DNA of 64,000 nt from Marinobacter fonticola. Its GTDB lineage: Bacteria > Pseudomonadota > Gammaproteobacteria > Pseudomonadales > Oleiphilaceae. Of the stretch, positions 9,126-18,593 are shown piece after piece. The notes under the pieces were generated by a model. That model saw nothing but the letters and a program-made list of their open reading frames with translations, was not told the DNA's origin and ran no database searches. The stretch's first letter is position 1; each line of letters starts with the position of its first letter. The stretch spans positions 1,178,001 through 1,242,000 of the forward strand of contig NZ_CP043042.1 in NCBI RefSeq assembly GCF_008122265.1, given 5' to 3'. A program made the position numbers and the translations under genes.

Positions 9126-10221
9126 ATGGAAATTAACCCCATTCTGAACACGATTAAAGACCTCCGGGAGCGCACCGAAGCGCTTAGGGGGTACCTTTGA
9201 CTACGATCAGCGCAGCGAACGCCTGGTCGAAGTAGAGCGCGAACTGGAAGATCCCAAGGTCTGGGAAGATCCCGAACGCGCGCAGAGTCTGGGTAAGGAG
9301 AGGGCCAACCTGGAGCTGATCGTCACGACGATCGATAAGTTGTCCAGCGGCCTGTCCGACTCTGAGGACCTTATCCAGATGGCGGACGAAGAAGAGGACG
9401 AGCAGGCCGCAGATGACATTCGTAGCGAGCTGGCGGGCCTGGAACAGCATCTGGAGAAGCTCGAATTCCGCCGTATGTTCTCCGGCGAAATGGACGAGAA
9501 TAACGCCTATCTGGATATCCAGGCCGGGTCGGGCGGCACCGAGGCTCAGGACTGGGCCAACATGTTGCTGCGCATGTTCCTGCGTTGGGGCGAGCGCCGC
9601 GGGTTCAAAACGGAAATCGTCGAACTGCAGGAAGGTGACGTGGCGGGTGTCAAAAGCGCCACCATTCATTTCGAGGGTGAGTACGCTTATGGCTGGCTGC
9701 GTACCGAAACCGGCGTCCATCGCCTGGTGCGCAAGTCGCCGTTCGATTCCGGCAACCGTCGCCATACCTCGTTTTCCTCGGTTTTCGTAGCGCCGGAAGT
9801 GGACGACAGTTTCGTGATCGAGATCAATCCGGCGGATCTGCGTGTTGACGTTTATCGCGCCTCCGGTGCGGGCGGTCAGCACGTTAACCGGACTGAATCG
9901 GCGGTGCGTCTGACTCACTTGCCTACCAATACCGTCGTGGCCTGTCAGGCTGGCCGTAGCCAGCATCAGAACAAAGACCAAGCCATGAAACAGCTCAAGG
10001 CCAAACTGTTCGAGCTGGAAATACAGAAGCGCAACGCTGAGAAGCAGAAGCAGGAAGACGCCAAATCCGATATCGGCTGGGGGAGTCAGATCCGCTCCTA
10101 TGTTCTCGACGATAGCCGCGTCAAGGACCTGCGCACCAAAGTTGAAACCAGCAACACGCAAGCCGTGCTCGATGGCGATATCGACAAGTTCATCGAAGCC
10201 AGTCTGAAGATGGCCCTCTGA
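9126..10221 (+). CDS. prfB: Peptide chain release factor 2 (with programmed +1 frameshift)
   Basis: RF2 reads UGA and UAA. The gene is in two frames: ATG 9126 runs 24 codons to an in-frame TGA at 9198-9200, and the rest continues in the +1 frame from GAC 9199 to 10221, for 364 residues in total (E. coli 365). This is the conserved RF2 autoregulatory frameshift, not a mutation. The protein has SPF (in [10 protein letters not shown]), which selects UGA/UAA, and the catalytic GGQ ([13 protein letters not shown]). lysS follows after 79 bases, the usual prfB-lysS pairing. Confidence 0.97.
9186..9201 (+). promoter_or_regulatory. RF2 programmed +1 frameshift site
   Basis: AGGGGG (9186-9191), an internal Shine-Dalgarno-like sequence, stands 3 bases before CTT TGA C (9195-9201). 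The ribosome slips from CTT to TTT and resumes at GAC when RF2 is scarce and the TGA is read slowly. The layout is essentially that of E. coli prfB. Confidence 0.96.
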
Positions 10222-10248
10222 CGGTAGCAGGGTCCCTCCATTATCATC

Positions 10249-10279
10249 GGTCCGGATGTCACAGGGTCCCATCCGGACC
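10249..10279 (+). repeat. Perfect hairpin between prfB and lysS
   Basis: GGTCCGGATG (10249-10258) pairs perfectly with CATCCGGACC (10270-10279) around an 11-base loop. There is no T-tract after it, so it is not a standard terminator. It lies 21 bases before the lysS start and could stabilise the message ends or tune lysS expression. Confidence 0.6.
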
Positions 10280-10300
10280 AGTCAACGCTAGCGAGATATC

Positions 10301-11812
10301 ATGACCGACCAAACCCCGAACGCCACACCCCAGGACGAGAACAGGCTCATTGCCGAGCGCCGGGCCAAGCTGTCCAATCTGCGCGAGCAGGGCAATCCGT
10401 TCCCCAACGATTTTCGCCGAACGACGACTGCGGCCGAGCTGCAAAAAACCTATGGCGATAAATCCAAGGAGGAGCTTGAAGAGATGGGGCTGGACGTGGC
10501 GATCGCCGGCCGGCTTATGCTCGATCGTAAGGCGTTCAAAGTGGTGCAGGACATGTCCGGGCGTATCCAGATTTATGCCAGCAAGGATGTCCAGAAAGAC
10601 ACCCGGCACTGGGATCTGGGCGATGTCGTGGGCGTTCGCGGCAAGCTGAGCAAGTCCGGCAAGGGCGACCTCTACGTGACCATGGACAAGTACGTTCTAC
10701 TGACCAAGTCGCTGCGTCCGTTGCCGGAGAAACACAAAGGGTTGACCGATACCGAGGCCCGCTATCGTCAGCGCTACGTGGACCTGATGGTCAACGAGGA
10801 CACGCGAAGGGTATTCCACGCGCGGTCCAAGATCATCAACTGCATCCGCAATTTCTTTACCCAGCGCGATTTCATGGAAGTGGAAACGCCGATGTTGCAG
10901 GCCATACCCGGTGGCGCCACCGCACGCCCGTTCATTACCCATCATAATGCGCTTTCTATCGACATGTACCTGCGCATTGCGCCGGAACTGTATCTCAAGC
11001 GCCTGGTTGTGGGCGGCTTCGAACGGGTTTTCGAGATCAACCGCAATTTCCGGAATGAAGGGCTCTCGACCCGGCACAATCCGGAATTCACCATGCTTGA
11101 GTTCTATCAGGCCTACGCCGACTATCACGACCTGATGGACTTGACCGAGGCTATGCTGCGCGAAACTGCACAAACGGTGCTGGGTACGACCACGGTGACC
11201 AATACCCGTGGGCTATCCAACGGCGAGACCGAAACTGCGGAATACGACTTTGGCCAGTCGTTCGAGCGTCTGACCGTGTTCGATTCCATCCTCAAGTTCA
11301 ATCCGGACATCAAGGCGGATCAACTGGGCAACGCGGACGCGGCGCGTAAGATTGCCGAAGGCATGGGCATTACTCTGAAAGAGGGCTGGGGTCTGGGGAA
11401 GGTGCAGGTCGAGATTTTCGAGAAGACCGTTGAGCACCGCCTGATACAGCCGACGTTTATTACAGAGTATCCCACCGAAGTGTCTCCTTTGGCCCGCCGC
11501 AAAGATGCCGATCCGTTCGTCACCGAGCGTTTCGAGTTCTTCGTCGGCGGCCGGGAGATTGCCAACGGCTTCTCTGAGCTTAACGATGCGGAAGATCAGG
11601 CCGAACGTTTCCGCGAGCAGGTCGCCGAAAAAGAAGCCGGTGATGACGAAGCCATGTTCTACGACGAAGATTACGTTACCGCGCTGGAATACGGCCTGCC
11701 ACCGACGGCGGGTGAGGGTATTGGTATCGACCGGCTGGCGATGCTGCTTACGGATTCTGCATCAATCCGGGACGTGATTCTGTTCCCGGCCATGCGTCCG
11801 GAAAAAGGTTAG
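10301..11812 (+). CDS. lysS: Lysyl-tRNA synthetase, class II
   Basis: 503 residues (E. coli 505). The N-terminal OB-fold anticodon-binding domain (about 60-150, [20 protein letters not shown]) is followed by the class II catalytic core with motif 2 ([20 protein letters not shown]) and motif 3 ([19 protein letters not shown]). Charges tRNA-Lys. It follows prfB, and ung begins 4 bases after its stop, so lysS and ung are probably co-transcribed. Confidence 0.97.
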   Translation: MTDQTPNATPQDENRLIAERRAKLSNLREQGNPFPNDFRRTTTAAELQKTYGDKSKEELEEMGLDVAIAGRLMLDRKAFKVVQDMSGRIQIYASKDVQKDTRHWDLGDVVGVRGKLSKSGKGDLYVTMDKYVLLTKSLRPLPEKHKGLTDTEARYRQRYVDLMVNEDTRRVFHARSKIINCIRNFFTQRDFMEVETPMLQAIPGGATARPFITHHNALSIDMYLRIAPELYLKRLVVGGFERVFEINRNFRNEGLSTRHNPEFTMLEFYQAYADYHDLMDLTEAMLRETAQTVLGTTTVTNTRGLSNGETETAEYDFGQSFERLTVFDSILKFNPDIKADQLGNADAARKIAEGMGITLKEGWGLGKVQVEIFEKTVEHRLIQPTFITEYPTEVSPLARRKDADPFVTERFEFFVGGREIANGFSELNDAEDQAERFREQVAEKEAGDDEAMFYDEDYVTALEYGLPPTAGEGIGIDRLAMLLTDSASIRDVILFPAMRPEKG

Positions 11813-11816
11813 CGAT

Positions 11817-12557
11817 ATGCACCCGGCCACCGAAGCGCTACGTCAGCAACTCAAGCCCGGCCGGGGTTGGCTGGAACGTCTCGACGATGAGTTCGAGAAG
11901 CCCTATATGCAAGCGCTTGGCGCTTTCCTTGCCGACGAGGAGCAGGCTGGCAAAGTACTGTTTCCTGCGCGCCATCACTGCTTCAATGCGCTGAACTCGA
12001 CGCCGTTCGACAAGGTCAGGGTAGTGATCCTGGGTCAGGATCCCTACCACGGCCCGGGCCAGGCCCATGGCCTATGTTTCAGTGTCCGTCCCGATGTGCG
12101 AACGCCGCCATCGCTGGTCAATATCTTTAAGGAAATCGACTCCGAACTGGGTATCCGGCCACCGGACCACGGCTGCTTGCAGCCCTGGGCCGATCAAGGC
12201 GTCTTACTGCTCAACGCGGTGCTGACGGTGGTGCAGGGGCAGGCAGGCGCCCATCAGGGCCGGGGCTGGGAACACTTCACCGATCAGGTGATCGAGTTAA
12301 TCAACCAGGAGCGGGAGAACGTGGTGTTTTTGCTCTGGGGGAGCTACGCGCAGAAAAAAGGCCGCATCATCGATCGCGAGCGGCATCTGGTGCTGCAGGG
12401 CCCCCACCCGTCGCCCCTGAGTGCTCACCGAGGCTTCTTTGGCTGCGGGCATTTTCGCCAGGCCAACGACTGGCTGGCTGAAAAAGGTCGCCCGTCTATC
12501 GACTGGCAACTGCCGGCGAAGGAAGAGCTGATCGCCAAATACAAGAAAGGCCGGTAA
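11817..12557 (+). CDS. ung: Uracil-DNA glycosylase, family 1
   Basis: 246 residues. Removes uracil from DNA at the start of base-excision repair. The water-activating loop GQDPYHGPGQAHGLCFSV, the PPSLVNIFKEI segment, LLLNAVLTV and the DNA-intercalating HPSPLSAHRGFFGCGHF are all present and unaltered. It starts 4 bases after lysS. The stop codon lies inside the loop of the terminator that follows. Confidence 0.97.
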   Translation: MHPATEALRQQLKPGRGWLERLDDEFEKPYMQALGAFLADEEQAGKVLFPARHHCFNALNSTPFDKVRVVILGQDPYHGPGQAHGLCFSVRPDVRTPPSLVNIFKEIDSELGIRPPDHGCLQPWADQGVLLLNAVLTVVQGQAGAHQGRGWEHFTDQVIELINQERENVVFLLWGSYAQKKGRIIDRERHLVLQGPHPSPLSAHRGFFGCGHFRQANDWLAEKGRPSIDWQLPAKEELIAKYKKGR

Positions 12558-12580
12558 GTACCGGCCTTTCTGCGTTTTTG
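12545..12580 (+). terminator. Terminator overlapping the ung stop codon
   Basis: GAAAGGCCGGTA (12545-12556) and TACCGGCCTTTC (12559-12570) form a perfect long stem, followed by TGCGTTTTT. The TAA of ung falls at the tip, so the last codons of ung encode the stem. Confidence 0.88.
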
Positions 12581-12581
12581 A

Positions 12582-12593
12582 CTAGTGCACTAG
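12582..12593. repeat. 12-bp perfect palindrome
   Basis: CTAGTGCACTAG lies between the terminator of ung and the end of the convergent HDOD gene. It is an exact palindrome with two CTAG tetramers, which are usually scarce in gammaproteobacterial DNA. It may be a protein site or a chance palindrome. Confidence 0.35.
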
Positions 12594-12608
12594 ATGTTTT
12601 CCAGGCCC

Positions 12609-13442
12609 TTACTGGAGTAGTGCCATGGCCGCTTCCATTTCGGCGTTCAAGTCTTCTTCCTGACTCATATCGATGTTGGGGTCCAGCCCCAAGCGTTCGA
12701 AAGCCGGTATCGTGTTCCAGTCGACTTCGGTAAACGGATGTTCGGTGCCAGCGACCAGCTGGAGGTTGGCCACCATGACCAAATCCGCGTAGTCCGTTTT
12801 GGGCACGACGCGCGTGAAGTTAGCGAACTCCGCAGGCACTTGCTGTAGCTCGGCCGGGAAATCCCACTTTTTCAGAATCTTCACGCCAATGTCGGCATGC
12901 AGTTCGTCGATCACGTTGTCCAGCATAATACTGCTGATTTGAATTTCGTTATCTTCGACATAGCGCAGAATCGGCAATACCCCGATCAGGTGGACCAGTC
13001 CGGCCAGGGTGGCCTGATCCGGCTTCAGCTTGGTGTAATGCTGGGCGAGTACATGGCAGATGCCGGCCACTTCGGTACTGGTCTGCCATGTGGCGCGCAA
13101 GCGCTTATCGATCATATCGGAGGTGGCCTGGAACATCTGCTCCATGGCTAGGCCCATGGCCAGGTTGCTGGTATAGGCCATGCCCAGGCGGCCAACCGCC
13201 ATGGTGAGGTTCTCGATCTGGCGCGCTCCGCGAAACAGCGGGCTGTTGCAGACCCGGATCAGGCGAGCCGATAACGCTGTATCGGTACTGATGACCTTGA
13301 CCAGGTCCTGGATGGAGGAGTCTTCGGACTCGGCGATCTCGCGAACCTGAAGTGCGGCTTCCGGCAGGGTGGGCAGCACCAGTTTGTCGCTTTCAATAGC
13401 TGCAGTAATGTCTTGCTTTAAGGTATCCGAGATCGTGGCCAT
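12609..13442 (-). CDS. HDOD domain protein
   Basis: 277 residues from ATG 13442 (MATISDTLKQDITAA). One HDOD domain (about 15-215) fills most of the protein: LPTLPEAALQVREI, the helical STDTALSARLIRVCNSPLF signature, AVGRLGM and LAGLVHLIGVLPILRY. HDOD proteins are HD-related signalling scaffolds, often lacking metal-ligand residues, found near two-component, chemotaxis and c-di-GMP systems; their chemistry is mostly unknown. The frame is open upstream to 13637, but that part reads through short tandem repeats and is probably leader. It is one of three HDOD proteins in the window. Confidence 0.85.
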   Translation of the reverse strand: MATISDTLKQDITAAIESDKLVLPTLPEAALQVREIAESEDSSIQDLVKVISTDTALSARLIRVCNSPLFRGARQIENLTMAVGRLGMAYTSNLAMGLAMEQMFQATSDMIDKRLRATWQTSTEVAGICHVLAQHYTKLKPDQATLAGLVHLIGVLPILRYVEDNEIQISSIMLDNVIDELHADIGVKILKKWDFPAELQQVPAEFANFTRVVPKTDYADLVMVANLQLVAGTEHPFTEVDWNTIPAFERLGLDPNIDMSQEEDLNAEMEAAMALLQ

Positions 13443-13473
13443 AATTAGGGTGTTCCATCCGACGATATAACTA

Positions 13474-13560
13474 GCAGTAAGGTAACTAGTAACTGGCAGT
13501 AAGGTAACTAGTAATAAGCAGTAACTGGCAGCGAGCGGCAACTGAAAAACCAGTAACTGA
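13474..13560. repeat. Degenerate short tandem repeats upstream of the HDOD gene
   Basis: A 19-base unit GCAGTAAGGTAACTAGTAA occurs at 13474-13492 and again, exactly, at 13496-13514. AGTAACTGGCAG appears at 13488-13499 and 13520-13531, and a shortened AGTAACTGA at 13552-13560. The block lies in the presumed 5' leader of the minus-strand HDOD gene. A TATAAA on the minus strand (13637-13642) could be its -10 box. Confidence 0.8.
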
Positions 13561-13690
13561 CAAAAAAAGCAATCCGCTAAAACGGTAGCTGACGCAGAGC
13601 GGCCGGCGCAAATACGAGTCCGCTCGCTGCATTCCATTTATAGCAAATTTAGGCCGGTTCGCCCGTCACAAAACGTATCTGAGGTATTGT

Positions 13691-14680
13691 TCAGCTGCTC
13701 TTTGGTTCCTGTTCCGGCACTTTATAAGGCAAGGGAAGGCGCGCCAGCGGTTCGTCGATACCTTCGAGGCGCCAGTTTGAAACCGAAAGCGCAGAATGCT
13801 TTACCACGGCCAGCATTTCCTGGTGCCCATCATCGAACCGGATGGCGTTCAATACTTCGCCCACTGGCTTTTCGCCGGCAATAACGGCTGCACCAATCTC
13901 AATGGGTTGATCGCTCTGCAAGGAAAGCCGGAACAGACTCTTCTTGAGCTGCCCCAGGTAATGCATGCGGGCGATGACCTCTTGGCCGGTATAGCAGCCC
14001 TTCTTGAAATGGATGCCGTCGACATGCTGCAGGTTGAGCATCTGGGGGACGTACTCGGAAACGGTCTTGGGCGAGAGCTCGGCGAGTCCGGCGCTGATTT
14101 CCGCTGCGGTCCAGTCGGCTTCGGTGGCTTCCGAGCCTTCCGGAATCGGAGCGCTGTCGTCGATTTGCCAGTATTCGTAGCGGGCGACGCCTTCGGCGGT
14201 ATCCTGTACACGGATCAGTTTGCCGCCCGCCAGCGTGATGGACTCGCCCGGCTGCTTTAGCTCGGCTGACTCCGGAACCAATGCCGCCGCTGTTGCCTCG
14301 CCCCAGAGACCATAAAGGTGGGCCTGCTCCACGGCCTTCATGTCCGTCCCCCGGAACAGCATCAGAAACTTGTTGAGCTGTTTGGTGACTTCGTCGGCAA
14401 TGCTGATGGGCAGGCGCAAGACGATGTCGCCTTCGTAGTCAGCCAACAGGGGCAGTGCGTAGGCGCGGCCTTTGGGGTTACAGGCCGCGGCCCGGCGTGA
14501 CGTATCGGGTGTGATTTCGTCCAGGCTCTGGCTTAACTGCCCGTGAAGAAACTTGTGCGGATCCTTGCCGCTGGCCCGGTAGAGCCTGGCGTGGTGAAGC
14601 GGAGCGATGGCCTCGGTCGGTCGTTCCGCGGAAGCGACGGCATCCTTGGTTGTCAGAGCGGACGTGGCGTTATCGGACAT
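13691..14680 (-). CDS. ygfZ: Folate-binding protein YgfZ (tRNA-modifying / Fe-S maintenance)
   Basis: 329 residues, GcvT-like fold. The family signature KGCYTGQEVIARMHYLG, with its conserved cysteine, is present around residue 225. YgfZ binds tetrahydrofolate and supports Fe-S enzymes such as MiaB under oxidative stress. The start ATG 14680 has AGGAGAC upstream. It begins 12 bases after the ygfX stop, so it appears to be the last gene of nadB-sdhE-ygfX-ygfZ. Confidence 0.9.
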   Translation of the reverse strand: MSDNATSALTTKDAVASAERPTEAIAPLHHARLYRASGKDPHKFLHGQLSQSLDEITPDTSRRAAACNPKGRAYALPLLADYEGDIVLRLPISIADEVTKQLNKFLMLFRGTDMKAVEQAHLYGLWGEATAAALVPESAELKQPGESITLAGGKLIRVQDTAEGVARYEYWQIDDSAPIPEGSEATEADWTAAEISAGLAELSPKTVSEYVPQMLNLQHVDGIHFKKGCYTGQEVIARMHYLGQLKKSLFRLSLQSDQPIEIGAAVIAGEKPVGEVLNAIRFDDGHQEMLAVVKHSALSVSNWRLEGIDEPLARLPLPYKVPEQEPKSS

Positions 14681-14692
14681 GCCTGTCTCCTA

Positions 14693-15187
14693 TCACAGCG
14701 GGGAAATGGTCGAATCCTGATGCTGGGCCCGGGCGAAGCGAAGCCAAACGCGCAGGCGCCGGAATGCTTCTGCATCGACATTGCAGGCCAGCGATGTTGC
14801 GATCAAGACAACCGTATAAGTCTTTCTAGTGGCGTTCACCGGGTACTTAGTGGCGTTGATTGGGTGCAGTTTCAAGAGCGCCAAGTGGCCGAACAACCGA
14901 CTGTTGCCGTTAACACGCACTTCACAGGCTGTCACGTTAGCGGTATCGATGAGCAGCCGGCCACGGTCAACGCGTAAGGTATGGGGCGCATGTTTGCCCG
15001 TCAAGGTGGCATGATGGGTCATCGATTGCCATCCCGCGAAGGTGAGTACCGGAAGTGCCACAAGCATCCATGGGGCGGTTTGGAGTGCGGCCAGGGTCAA
15101 CGTGGCGGCAAGCAGCAGCCAAAGGCCGGCCAGTGCCACGGCGAGTGGCCGGCAGGGATAGATCCGTAGGTCAATTCGGCTGTACAC
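14693..15187 (-). CDS. ygfX: YgfX-family membrane protein
   Basis: 164 residues with two adjacent hydrophobic segments near the N-terminus (about 15-35 [20 protein letters not shown], and 38-52) and a soluble basic C-terminal part. This matches the YgfX/CptA inner-membrane family, reported as a cell-shape-acting toxin paired with YgfY/SdhE, although that pairing is debated. Its start overlaps the end of sdhE by 17 bases, which supports translational coupling and the identification. Sequence conservation in this family is low, so position carries much of the weight. Confidence 0.75.
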   Translation of the reverse strand: MYSRIDLRIYPCRPLAVALAGLWLLLAATLTLAALQTAPWMLVALPVLTFAGWQSMTHHATLTGKHAPHTLRVDRGRLLIDTANVTACEVRVNGNSRLFGHLALLKLHPINATKYPVNATRKTYTVVLIATSLACNVDAEAFRRLRVWLRFARAQHQDSTISPL

Positions 15188-15425
15188 GCTGGACGATCAT
15201 GTCGACGATCACCTGCAAGTCTTCGTCCTGCGGACGCTCGCGCTGCATGAACCACTGATAAATCTCGGTATCCTCGCAGTCGACCAGCTTGCGGTAGCGG
15301 GCCTTGTCCTCATCCGGCAGGCCTGGATAAACCTCTTCCAGGAACGGGATCAGCAGGACGTCTAACTCGAGCATGCCGCGTCGGCTGTGCCAGTACAAGC
15401 GCTTGTATTCGACATCGTGTTGCAT
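15171..15425 (-). CDS. sdhE: FAD assembly factor SdhE
   Basis: 84 residues, the usual size. The conserved RGxxE motif is present (RRGMLELD, residues 15-22), followed by [13 protein letters not shown] and [12 protein letters not shown]. SdhE promotes covalent FAD attachment to succinate dehydrogenase and fumarate reductase. It lies 29 bases after nadB, whose product is a flavoprotein relative of SdhA, and overlaps ygfX. Confidence 0.93.
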   Translation of the reverse strand: MQHDVEYKRLYWHSRRGMLELDVLLIPFLEEVYPGLPDEDKARYRKLVDCEDTEIYQWFMQRERPQDEDLQVIVDMIVQRVQPN

Positions 15426-15454
15426 CGTTGAACCTCTGGACAGGGCTTGAGCGC

Positions 15455-17080
15455 TCAGGGCGCAATCGAGCGAAATGTGGTCGGCGTGAGTATGGTATCC
15501 CGGGCTTCGTGCTGCAGGCCGGGGAAATCCAGGGTGTAGTGAAGCCCTCGACTTTCCCGGCGCTGCAGGGCCGAACAGATAATTAGGTCGGAAATGGTGA
15601 CCAGGTTGCGCAACTCCAGCAGGTCATTCGATACCCGGTAATTACTGTAGAAGTCGCCGATCTCACGGAACAGGAGATCCACCCGGTGCTTTGCCCGCTG
15701 CAGGCGTTTGGTGGTGCGCACAATGCCCACGTAATCCCACATGAAGTGCCGCAACTCGTCCCAGTTGTGGGAAATTACCACGTCTTCGTCTGAGTCCCGT
15801 ACCTGGGATTCGTCCCAGGCGGGCGCTGACGGCGGGGGCGGGATATCGGCATCCTGACGCGCGATATCTTCCGCAGCGGCCCGGCCATAGACCAGGCATT
15901 CCAGCAATGAGTTGCTGGCCATGCGGTTGGCGCCGTGCAAGCCGGTGAAGGCCGCCTCGCCGACGACATACAGCTGGTTGACGTCGCTACGGGCCCGATT
16001 GTCCGTGATGACCCCGCCGCAGGTGTAATGCGCGGCAGGCACCACCGGAATCGGTTCGCGTGTCATATCCACGCCAAAATCCATGCACTTCTCGTAGATA
16101 GTGGGGAAGTGGGTCTGGATGAACGACGCAGGCTTGTGGCTGATGTCCAGGTAAAGATGGTCGGCACCCAATCGTTTCATTTCATGGTCGATCGCCCTGG
16201 CGACGATATCCCTCGGTGCCAGTTCACCTCGCGGATCGAACCGTTCCATGAAGCTGGAGCCGTCCGGTAGCAGCAGGCGTCCACCTTCACCGCGTACCGC
16301 TTCGGTAATAAGGAACGATTTGGCGTGGGGATGATAAAGGCACGTGGGGTGGAACTGGTTGAACTCCATATTGGCTACCCGGCAGCCCGCCCGCCAAGCC
16401 ATGGCGATGCCGTCGCCGGACGCCCCGTCCGGGTTGCTGGTGTAGCGATAGGCCTTGCTGGCGCCGCCGGTAGCGATAACCACAAAGCGGGCGCTGAATA
16501 AGTCCACGTGGCTATCTGCCAGATTCAAAACATAGGCGCCGACACAGCGGTTGCCAGGTAGAGACAGCTTGCGGTTGGTGATGAGATCTACCGCAACGCG
16601 CCCCTCCATGACATCAACATTGGGGCAGTTGCGGACCTGATCGCTCAGGGTGTGAGACACGGCCTGGCCGGTCGCATCTGCGGCGTGGATGATCCGCCTG
16701 CGGCTATGCCCGCCTTCGCGGGTCAGGTGGTAGTTCTGTTCGGCGTCACGCGTGAACGCCACGCCTTTCTCGATCAGCCACTCGATACTTTCCCGGCTGT
16801 GCTCGACGGTAAAACGGACGGCATCTTCATGGCACAGGTCGGCACCGGCATTGAGCGTGTCCTGGATGTGCGCCTCGACGCTATCCTCGGAATCCAGCAC
16901 GGCGGCAATTCCACCCTGAGCCCAGAGTGTGGATCCACTGCTCAGCTCGCCTTTACTGATAACGGCAACCTTGAGATGGGCGGGCAGGTTCAGGGCGACG
17001 GCCAAGCCGGCGGCTCCACTGCCGATGATCAGGACATCATATTGGTGAGATTGTGGCATCTGTTCGGTATCGCGGGCCAT
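15455..17080 (-). CDS. nadB: L-aspartate oxidase
   Basis: 541 residues. First step of de novo NAD synthesis: aspartate to iminoaspartate. The N-terminal FAD-binding motif is [13 protein letters not shown]; the catalytic region has [12 protein letters not shown], and the C-terminal flavin segment is [16 protein letters not shown] followed by [18 protein letters not shown]. It is divergent from rpoE, as in Pseudomonas, and heads a minus-strand block with sdhE, ygfX and ygfZ. A second in-frame ATG (17059) would drop seven residues; neither has a clear ribosome-binding site. Confidence 0.95.
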   Translation of the reverse strand: MARDTEQMPQSHQYDVLIIGSGAAGLAVALNLPAHLKVAVISKGELSSGSTLWAQGGIAAVLDSEDSVEAHIQDTLNAGADLCHEDAVRFTVEHSRESIEWLIEKGVAFTRDAEQNYHLTREGGHSRRRIIHAADATGQAVSHTLSDQVRNCPNVDVMEGRVAVDLITNRKLSLPGNRCVGAYVLNLADSHVDLFSARFVVIATGGASKAYRYTSNPDGASGDGIAMAWRAGCRVANMEFNQFHPTCLYHPHAKSFLITEAVRGEGGRLLLPDGSSFMERFDPRGELAPRDIVARAIDHEMKRLGADHLYLDISHKPASFIQTHFPTIYEKCMDFGVDMTREPIPVVPAAHYTCGGVITDNRARSDVNQLYVVGEAAFTGLHGANRMASNSLLECLVYGRAAAEDIARQDADIPPPPSAPAWDESQVRDSDEDVVISHNWDELRHFMWDYVGIVRTTKRLQRAKHRVDLLFREIGDFYSNYRVSNDLLELRNLVTISDLIICSALQRRESRGLHYTLDFPGLQHEARDTILTPTTFRSIAP

Positions 17081-17095
17081 AATGTGGGCGCTATT

Positions 17096-17122
17096 GAACT
17101 AAACTTTACGGCTGCTGTCTAT
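17096..17122 (+). promoter_or_regulatory. Predicted sigma-E (RpoE/AlgU) promoter upstream of rpoE
   Basis: GAACTA (17096-17101), 16 bases, then TCTAT (17118-17122) fits the sigma-E consensus GAACTT-N16-TCTRA closely. It lies in the nadB-rpoE gap and faces rpoE, leaving a leader of about 205 bases. Autoregulation of rpoE from such a promoter is established in E. coli and Pseudomonas; here it is predicted. Confidence 0.65.
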
Positions 17123-17332
17123 TTCGCCACATGGGTTCCGGCCCCACAAGATCGAGAGCGGACAGGGGTTGGCCCGGGCAAGAACAAGCGCAAATGGGAC
17201 TGCAGCATGACGTTTTCCAGAATGCCAACACCGGCCTTTGCAGATAGTCAGACGGGTAAGGACGGACGTGTCCGCGAAAGGCCCGCTGTGGCTCCCCTGG
17301 CAGAGCGCCCAAACGCAGGCAGCCATACGGCG

Positions 17333-17944
17333 ATGACATCGGTGACAGACAAGGCCCCGCAGGCTCCCAGCGAGAGTCAAACGGACAAACAGCTCGTCCA
17401 GCGTGTCAAAAGGGGGGATAGGTCCGCTTTCGACTTTCTGGTACTCAAATACCAGTCGCGGGTTGCCTCCATCATCAGCCGTTACACAAGCGATTCTCAG
17501 GATGTTCTCGACCTGACTCAGGAAACTTTCGTCAAGGCGTATCGCGCCATCGAGCGTTTTCGCGGGGACAGCGCGTTCTATACCTGGCTCTACCGGATCG
17601 CGGTCAATACCGCCAAGAATTTCCTGGAGTCTCGTGGCCGTCGGCCGAAAGGCAGTATGGAAGCGGAAGAGGCGGAGCGGCTGGATTCCGGCGACTGGCT
17701 GCGCGATGTGGCGACCCCCGAAAAGCTACTCCAGCGCGAACAGATGTACGAGGTGATGCAACGGGCCATCGCCGCGTTACCCGAGGAACTACGTTCGGCT
17801 CTGCTCCTGCGTGAATACGAAGGGCTGAGCTATGAAGATATTGCCCGTATCCTGGAGTGCCCGATCGGAACGGTGCGCTCCCGTATTTTCCGGGCGCGGG
17901 ACGCAGTGGACCGCGAGCTCGGCCCGTTGTTGCATGAGGACTGA
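17333..17944 (+). CDS. rpoE: RNA polymerase sigma-E factor (RpoE/AlgU)
   Basis: 203 residues from ATG 17333. ECF sigma factor for envelope stress. Region 2 contains LVLKYQSRVASIISRYTSD and DLTQETFVKAYRAIERFRG; region 4 has LREYEGLSYEDIARILECP and GTVRSRIFRARDAVDREL. The frame is open far upstream into nadB antisense, but similarity begins near residue 18 (TDKQLVQRVKRGD). The genes downstream are its anti-sigma factor and regulators, which confirms the type. The N-terminus is about 10 residues longer than AlgU, so a slightly later start (GTG 17342) is possible. Confidence 0.95.
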   Translation: MTSVTDKAPQAPSESQTDKQLVQRVKRGDRSAFDFLVLKYQSRVASIISRYTSDSQDVLDLTQETFVKAYRAIERFRGDSAFYTWLYRIAVNTAKNFLESRGRRPKGSMEAEEAERLDSGDWLRDVATPEKLLQREQMYEVMQRAIAALPEELRSALLLREYEGLSYEDIARILECPIGTVRSRIFRARDAVDRELGPLLHED

Positions 17945-18002
17945 GCCAATCGGTCCAGGAGTATCGTTGTGATGTTGATCTTATTTTTGAGGTGCGAGCG
18001 CG

Positions 18003-18578
18003 ATGGATGAACGTCTGAAAGAGACGCTGTCCGCCATGATGGATGACCAGGCCGATGAGCTTGCGGTGCGTCGTGTATTGTCTCAGGCGGACAAACCTGA
18101 AGTGAGAGAGCAGTGGCACCGGTGGCAGCAGCTGCGCAGCCTGATGCACGACGAGCGGCGTGATCTTGCGTCGGTTGATGTCAGTGCTGCAGTAAGCGCC
18201 GCGCTGGACGAGGCTTCGTCCCAGATGCCAGCGCCGAAGGCGCCGGTGCAAGTGTCTTCGGTGCGTCGGTCCATGCGTTGGTCCGCGGTGGCTGCCGTAT
18301 CGCTGGCGCTTCTGGTCGGTTTTGGTGCGGGTGCTCAGTGGGGCGTGACCTCGGAAGAGGGAAATCTGGCTCTGGCGGCAGGCGTTGCGGCTCCAGCGGG
18401 TCAAGGCGAACCGGAAATGAATGCCGTGCCCGAGATTGCTCTGCAAGGCCTGGATGAAGAGCAGCGCGAGCAGATGAGTCGCTACTTGCTGGAGCATGCC
18501 CAGCACAACAGCGTGGGTATGGGCTATGGAACCATGGGTTATGCCCGGGTCGCCAGCGCGTCAACCGGTGTCCGTTAG
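18003..18578 (+). CDS. rseA: Anti-sigma-E factor RseA (MucA-like)
   Basis: 191 residues. The cytoplasmic N-terminal domain (LKETLSAMMDDQADEL ... WHRWQQLRSLM, about 1-60) binds RpoE; a single transmembrane segment lies at about 92-112 (SAVAAVSLALLVGFGAG); the rest is periplasmic. In the known cascade DegS and RseP cleave the protein to release RpoE. It starts 58 bases after rpoE and precedes rseB by 15 bases. Confidence 0.92.
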   Translation: MDERLKETLSAMMDDQADELAVRRVLSQADKPEVREQWHRWQQLRSLMHDERRDLASVDVSAAVSAALDEASSQMPAPKAPVQVSSVRRSMRWSAVAAVSLALLVGFGAGAQWGVTSEEGNLALAAGVAAPAGQGEPEMNAVPEIALQGLDEEQREQMSRYLLEHAQHNSVGMGYGTMGYARVASASTGVR

Positions 18579-18593
18579 TCGGGTCGAAAGCTG

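Noticed and set aside
13474..13531. CRISPR-like array
   Set aside because: Repeats are 12-19 bases, adjacent, with no unique spacers and no cas genes.
13443..13637. Upstream extension of the HDOD protein to 342 residues
   Set aside because: The added 65 residues are translated from the tandem repeats and a TATAAA element; no ribosome-binding site precedes 13637. The conserved protein begins at 13442.
16652..17332. Upstream extension of rpoE
   Set aside because: It reads through nadB antisense and the predicted sigma-E promoter. Sigma-factor similarity begins only near 17380.
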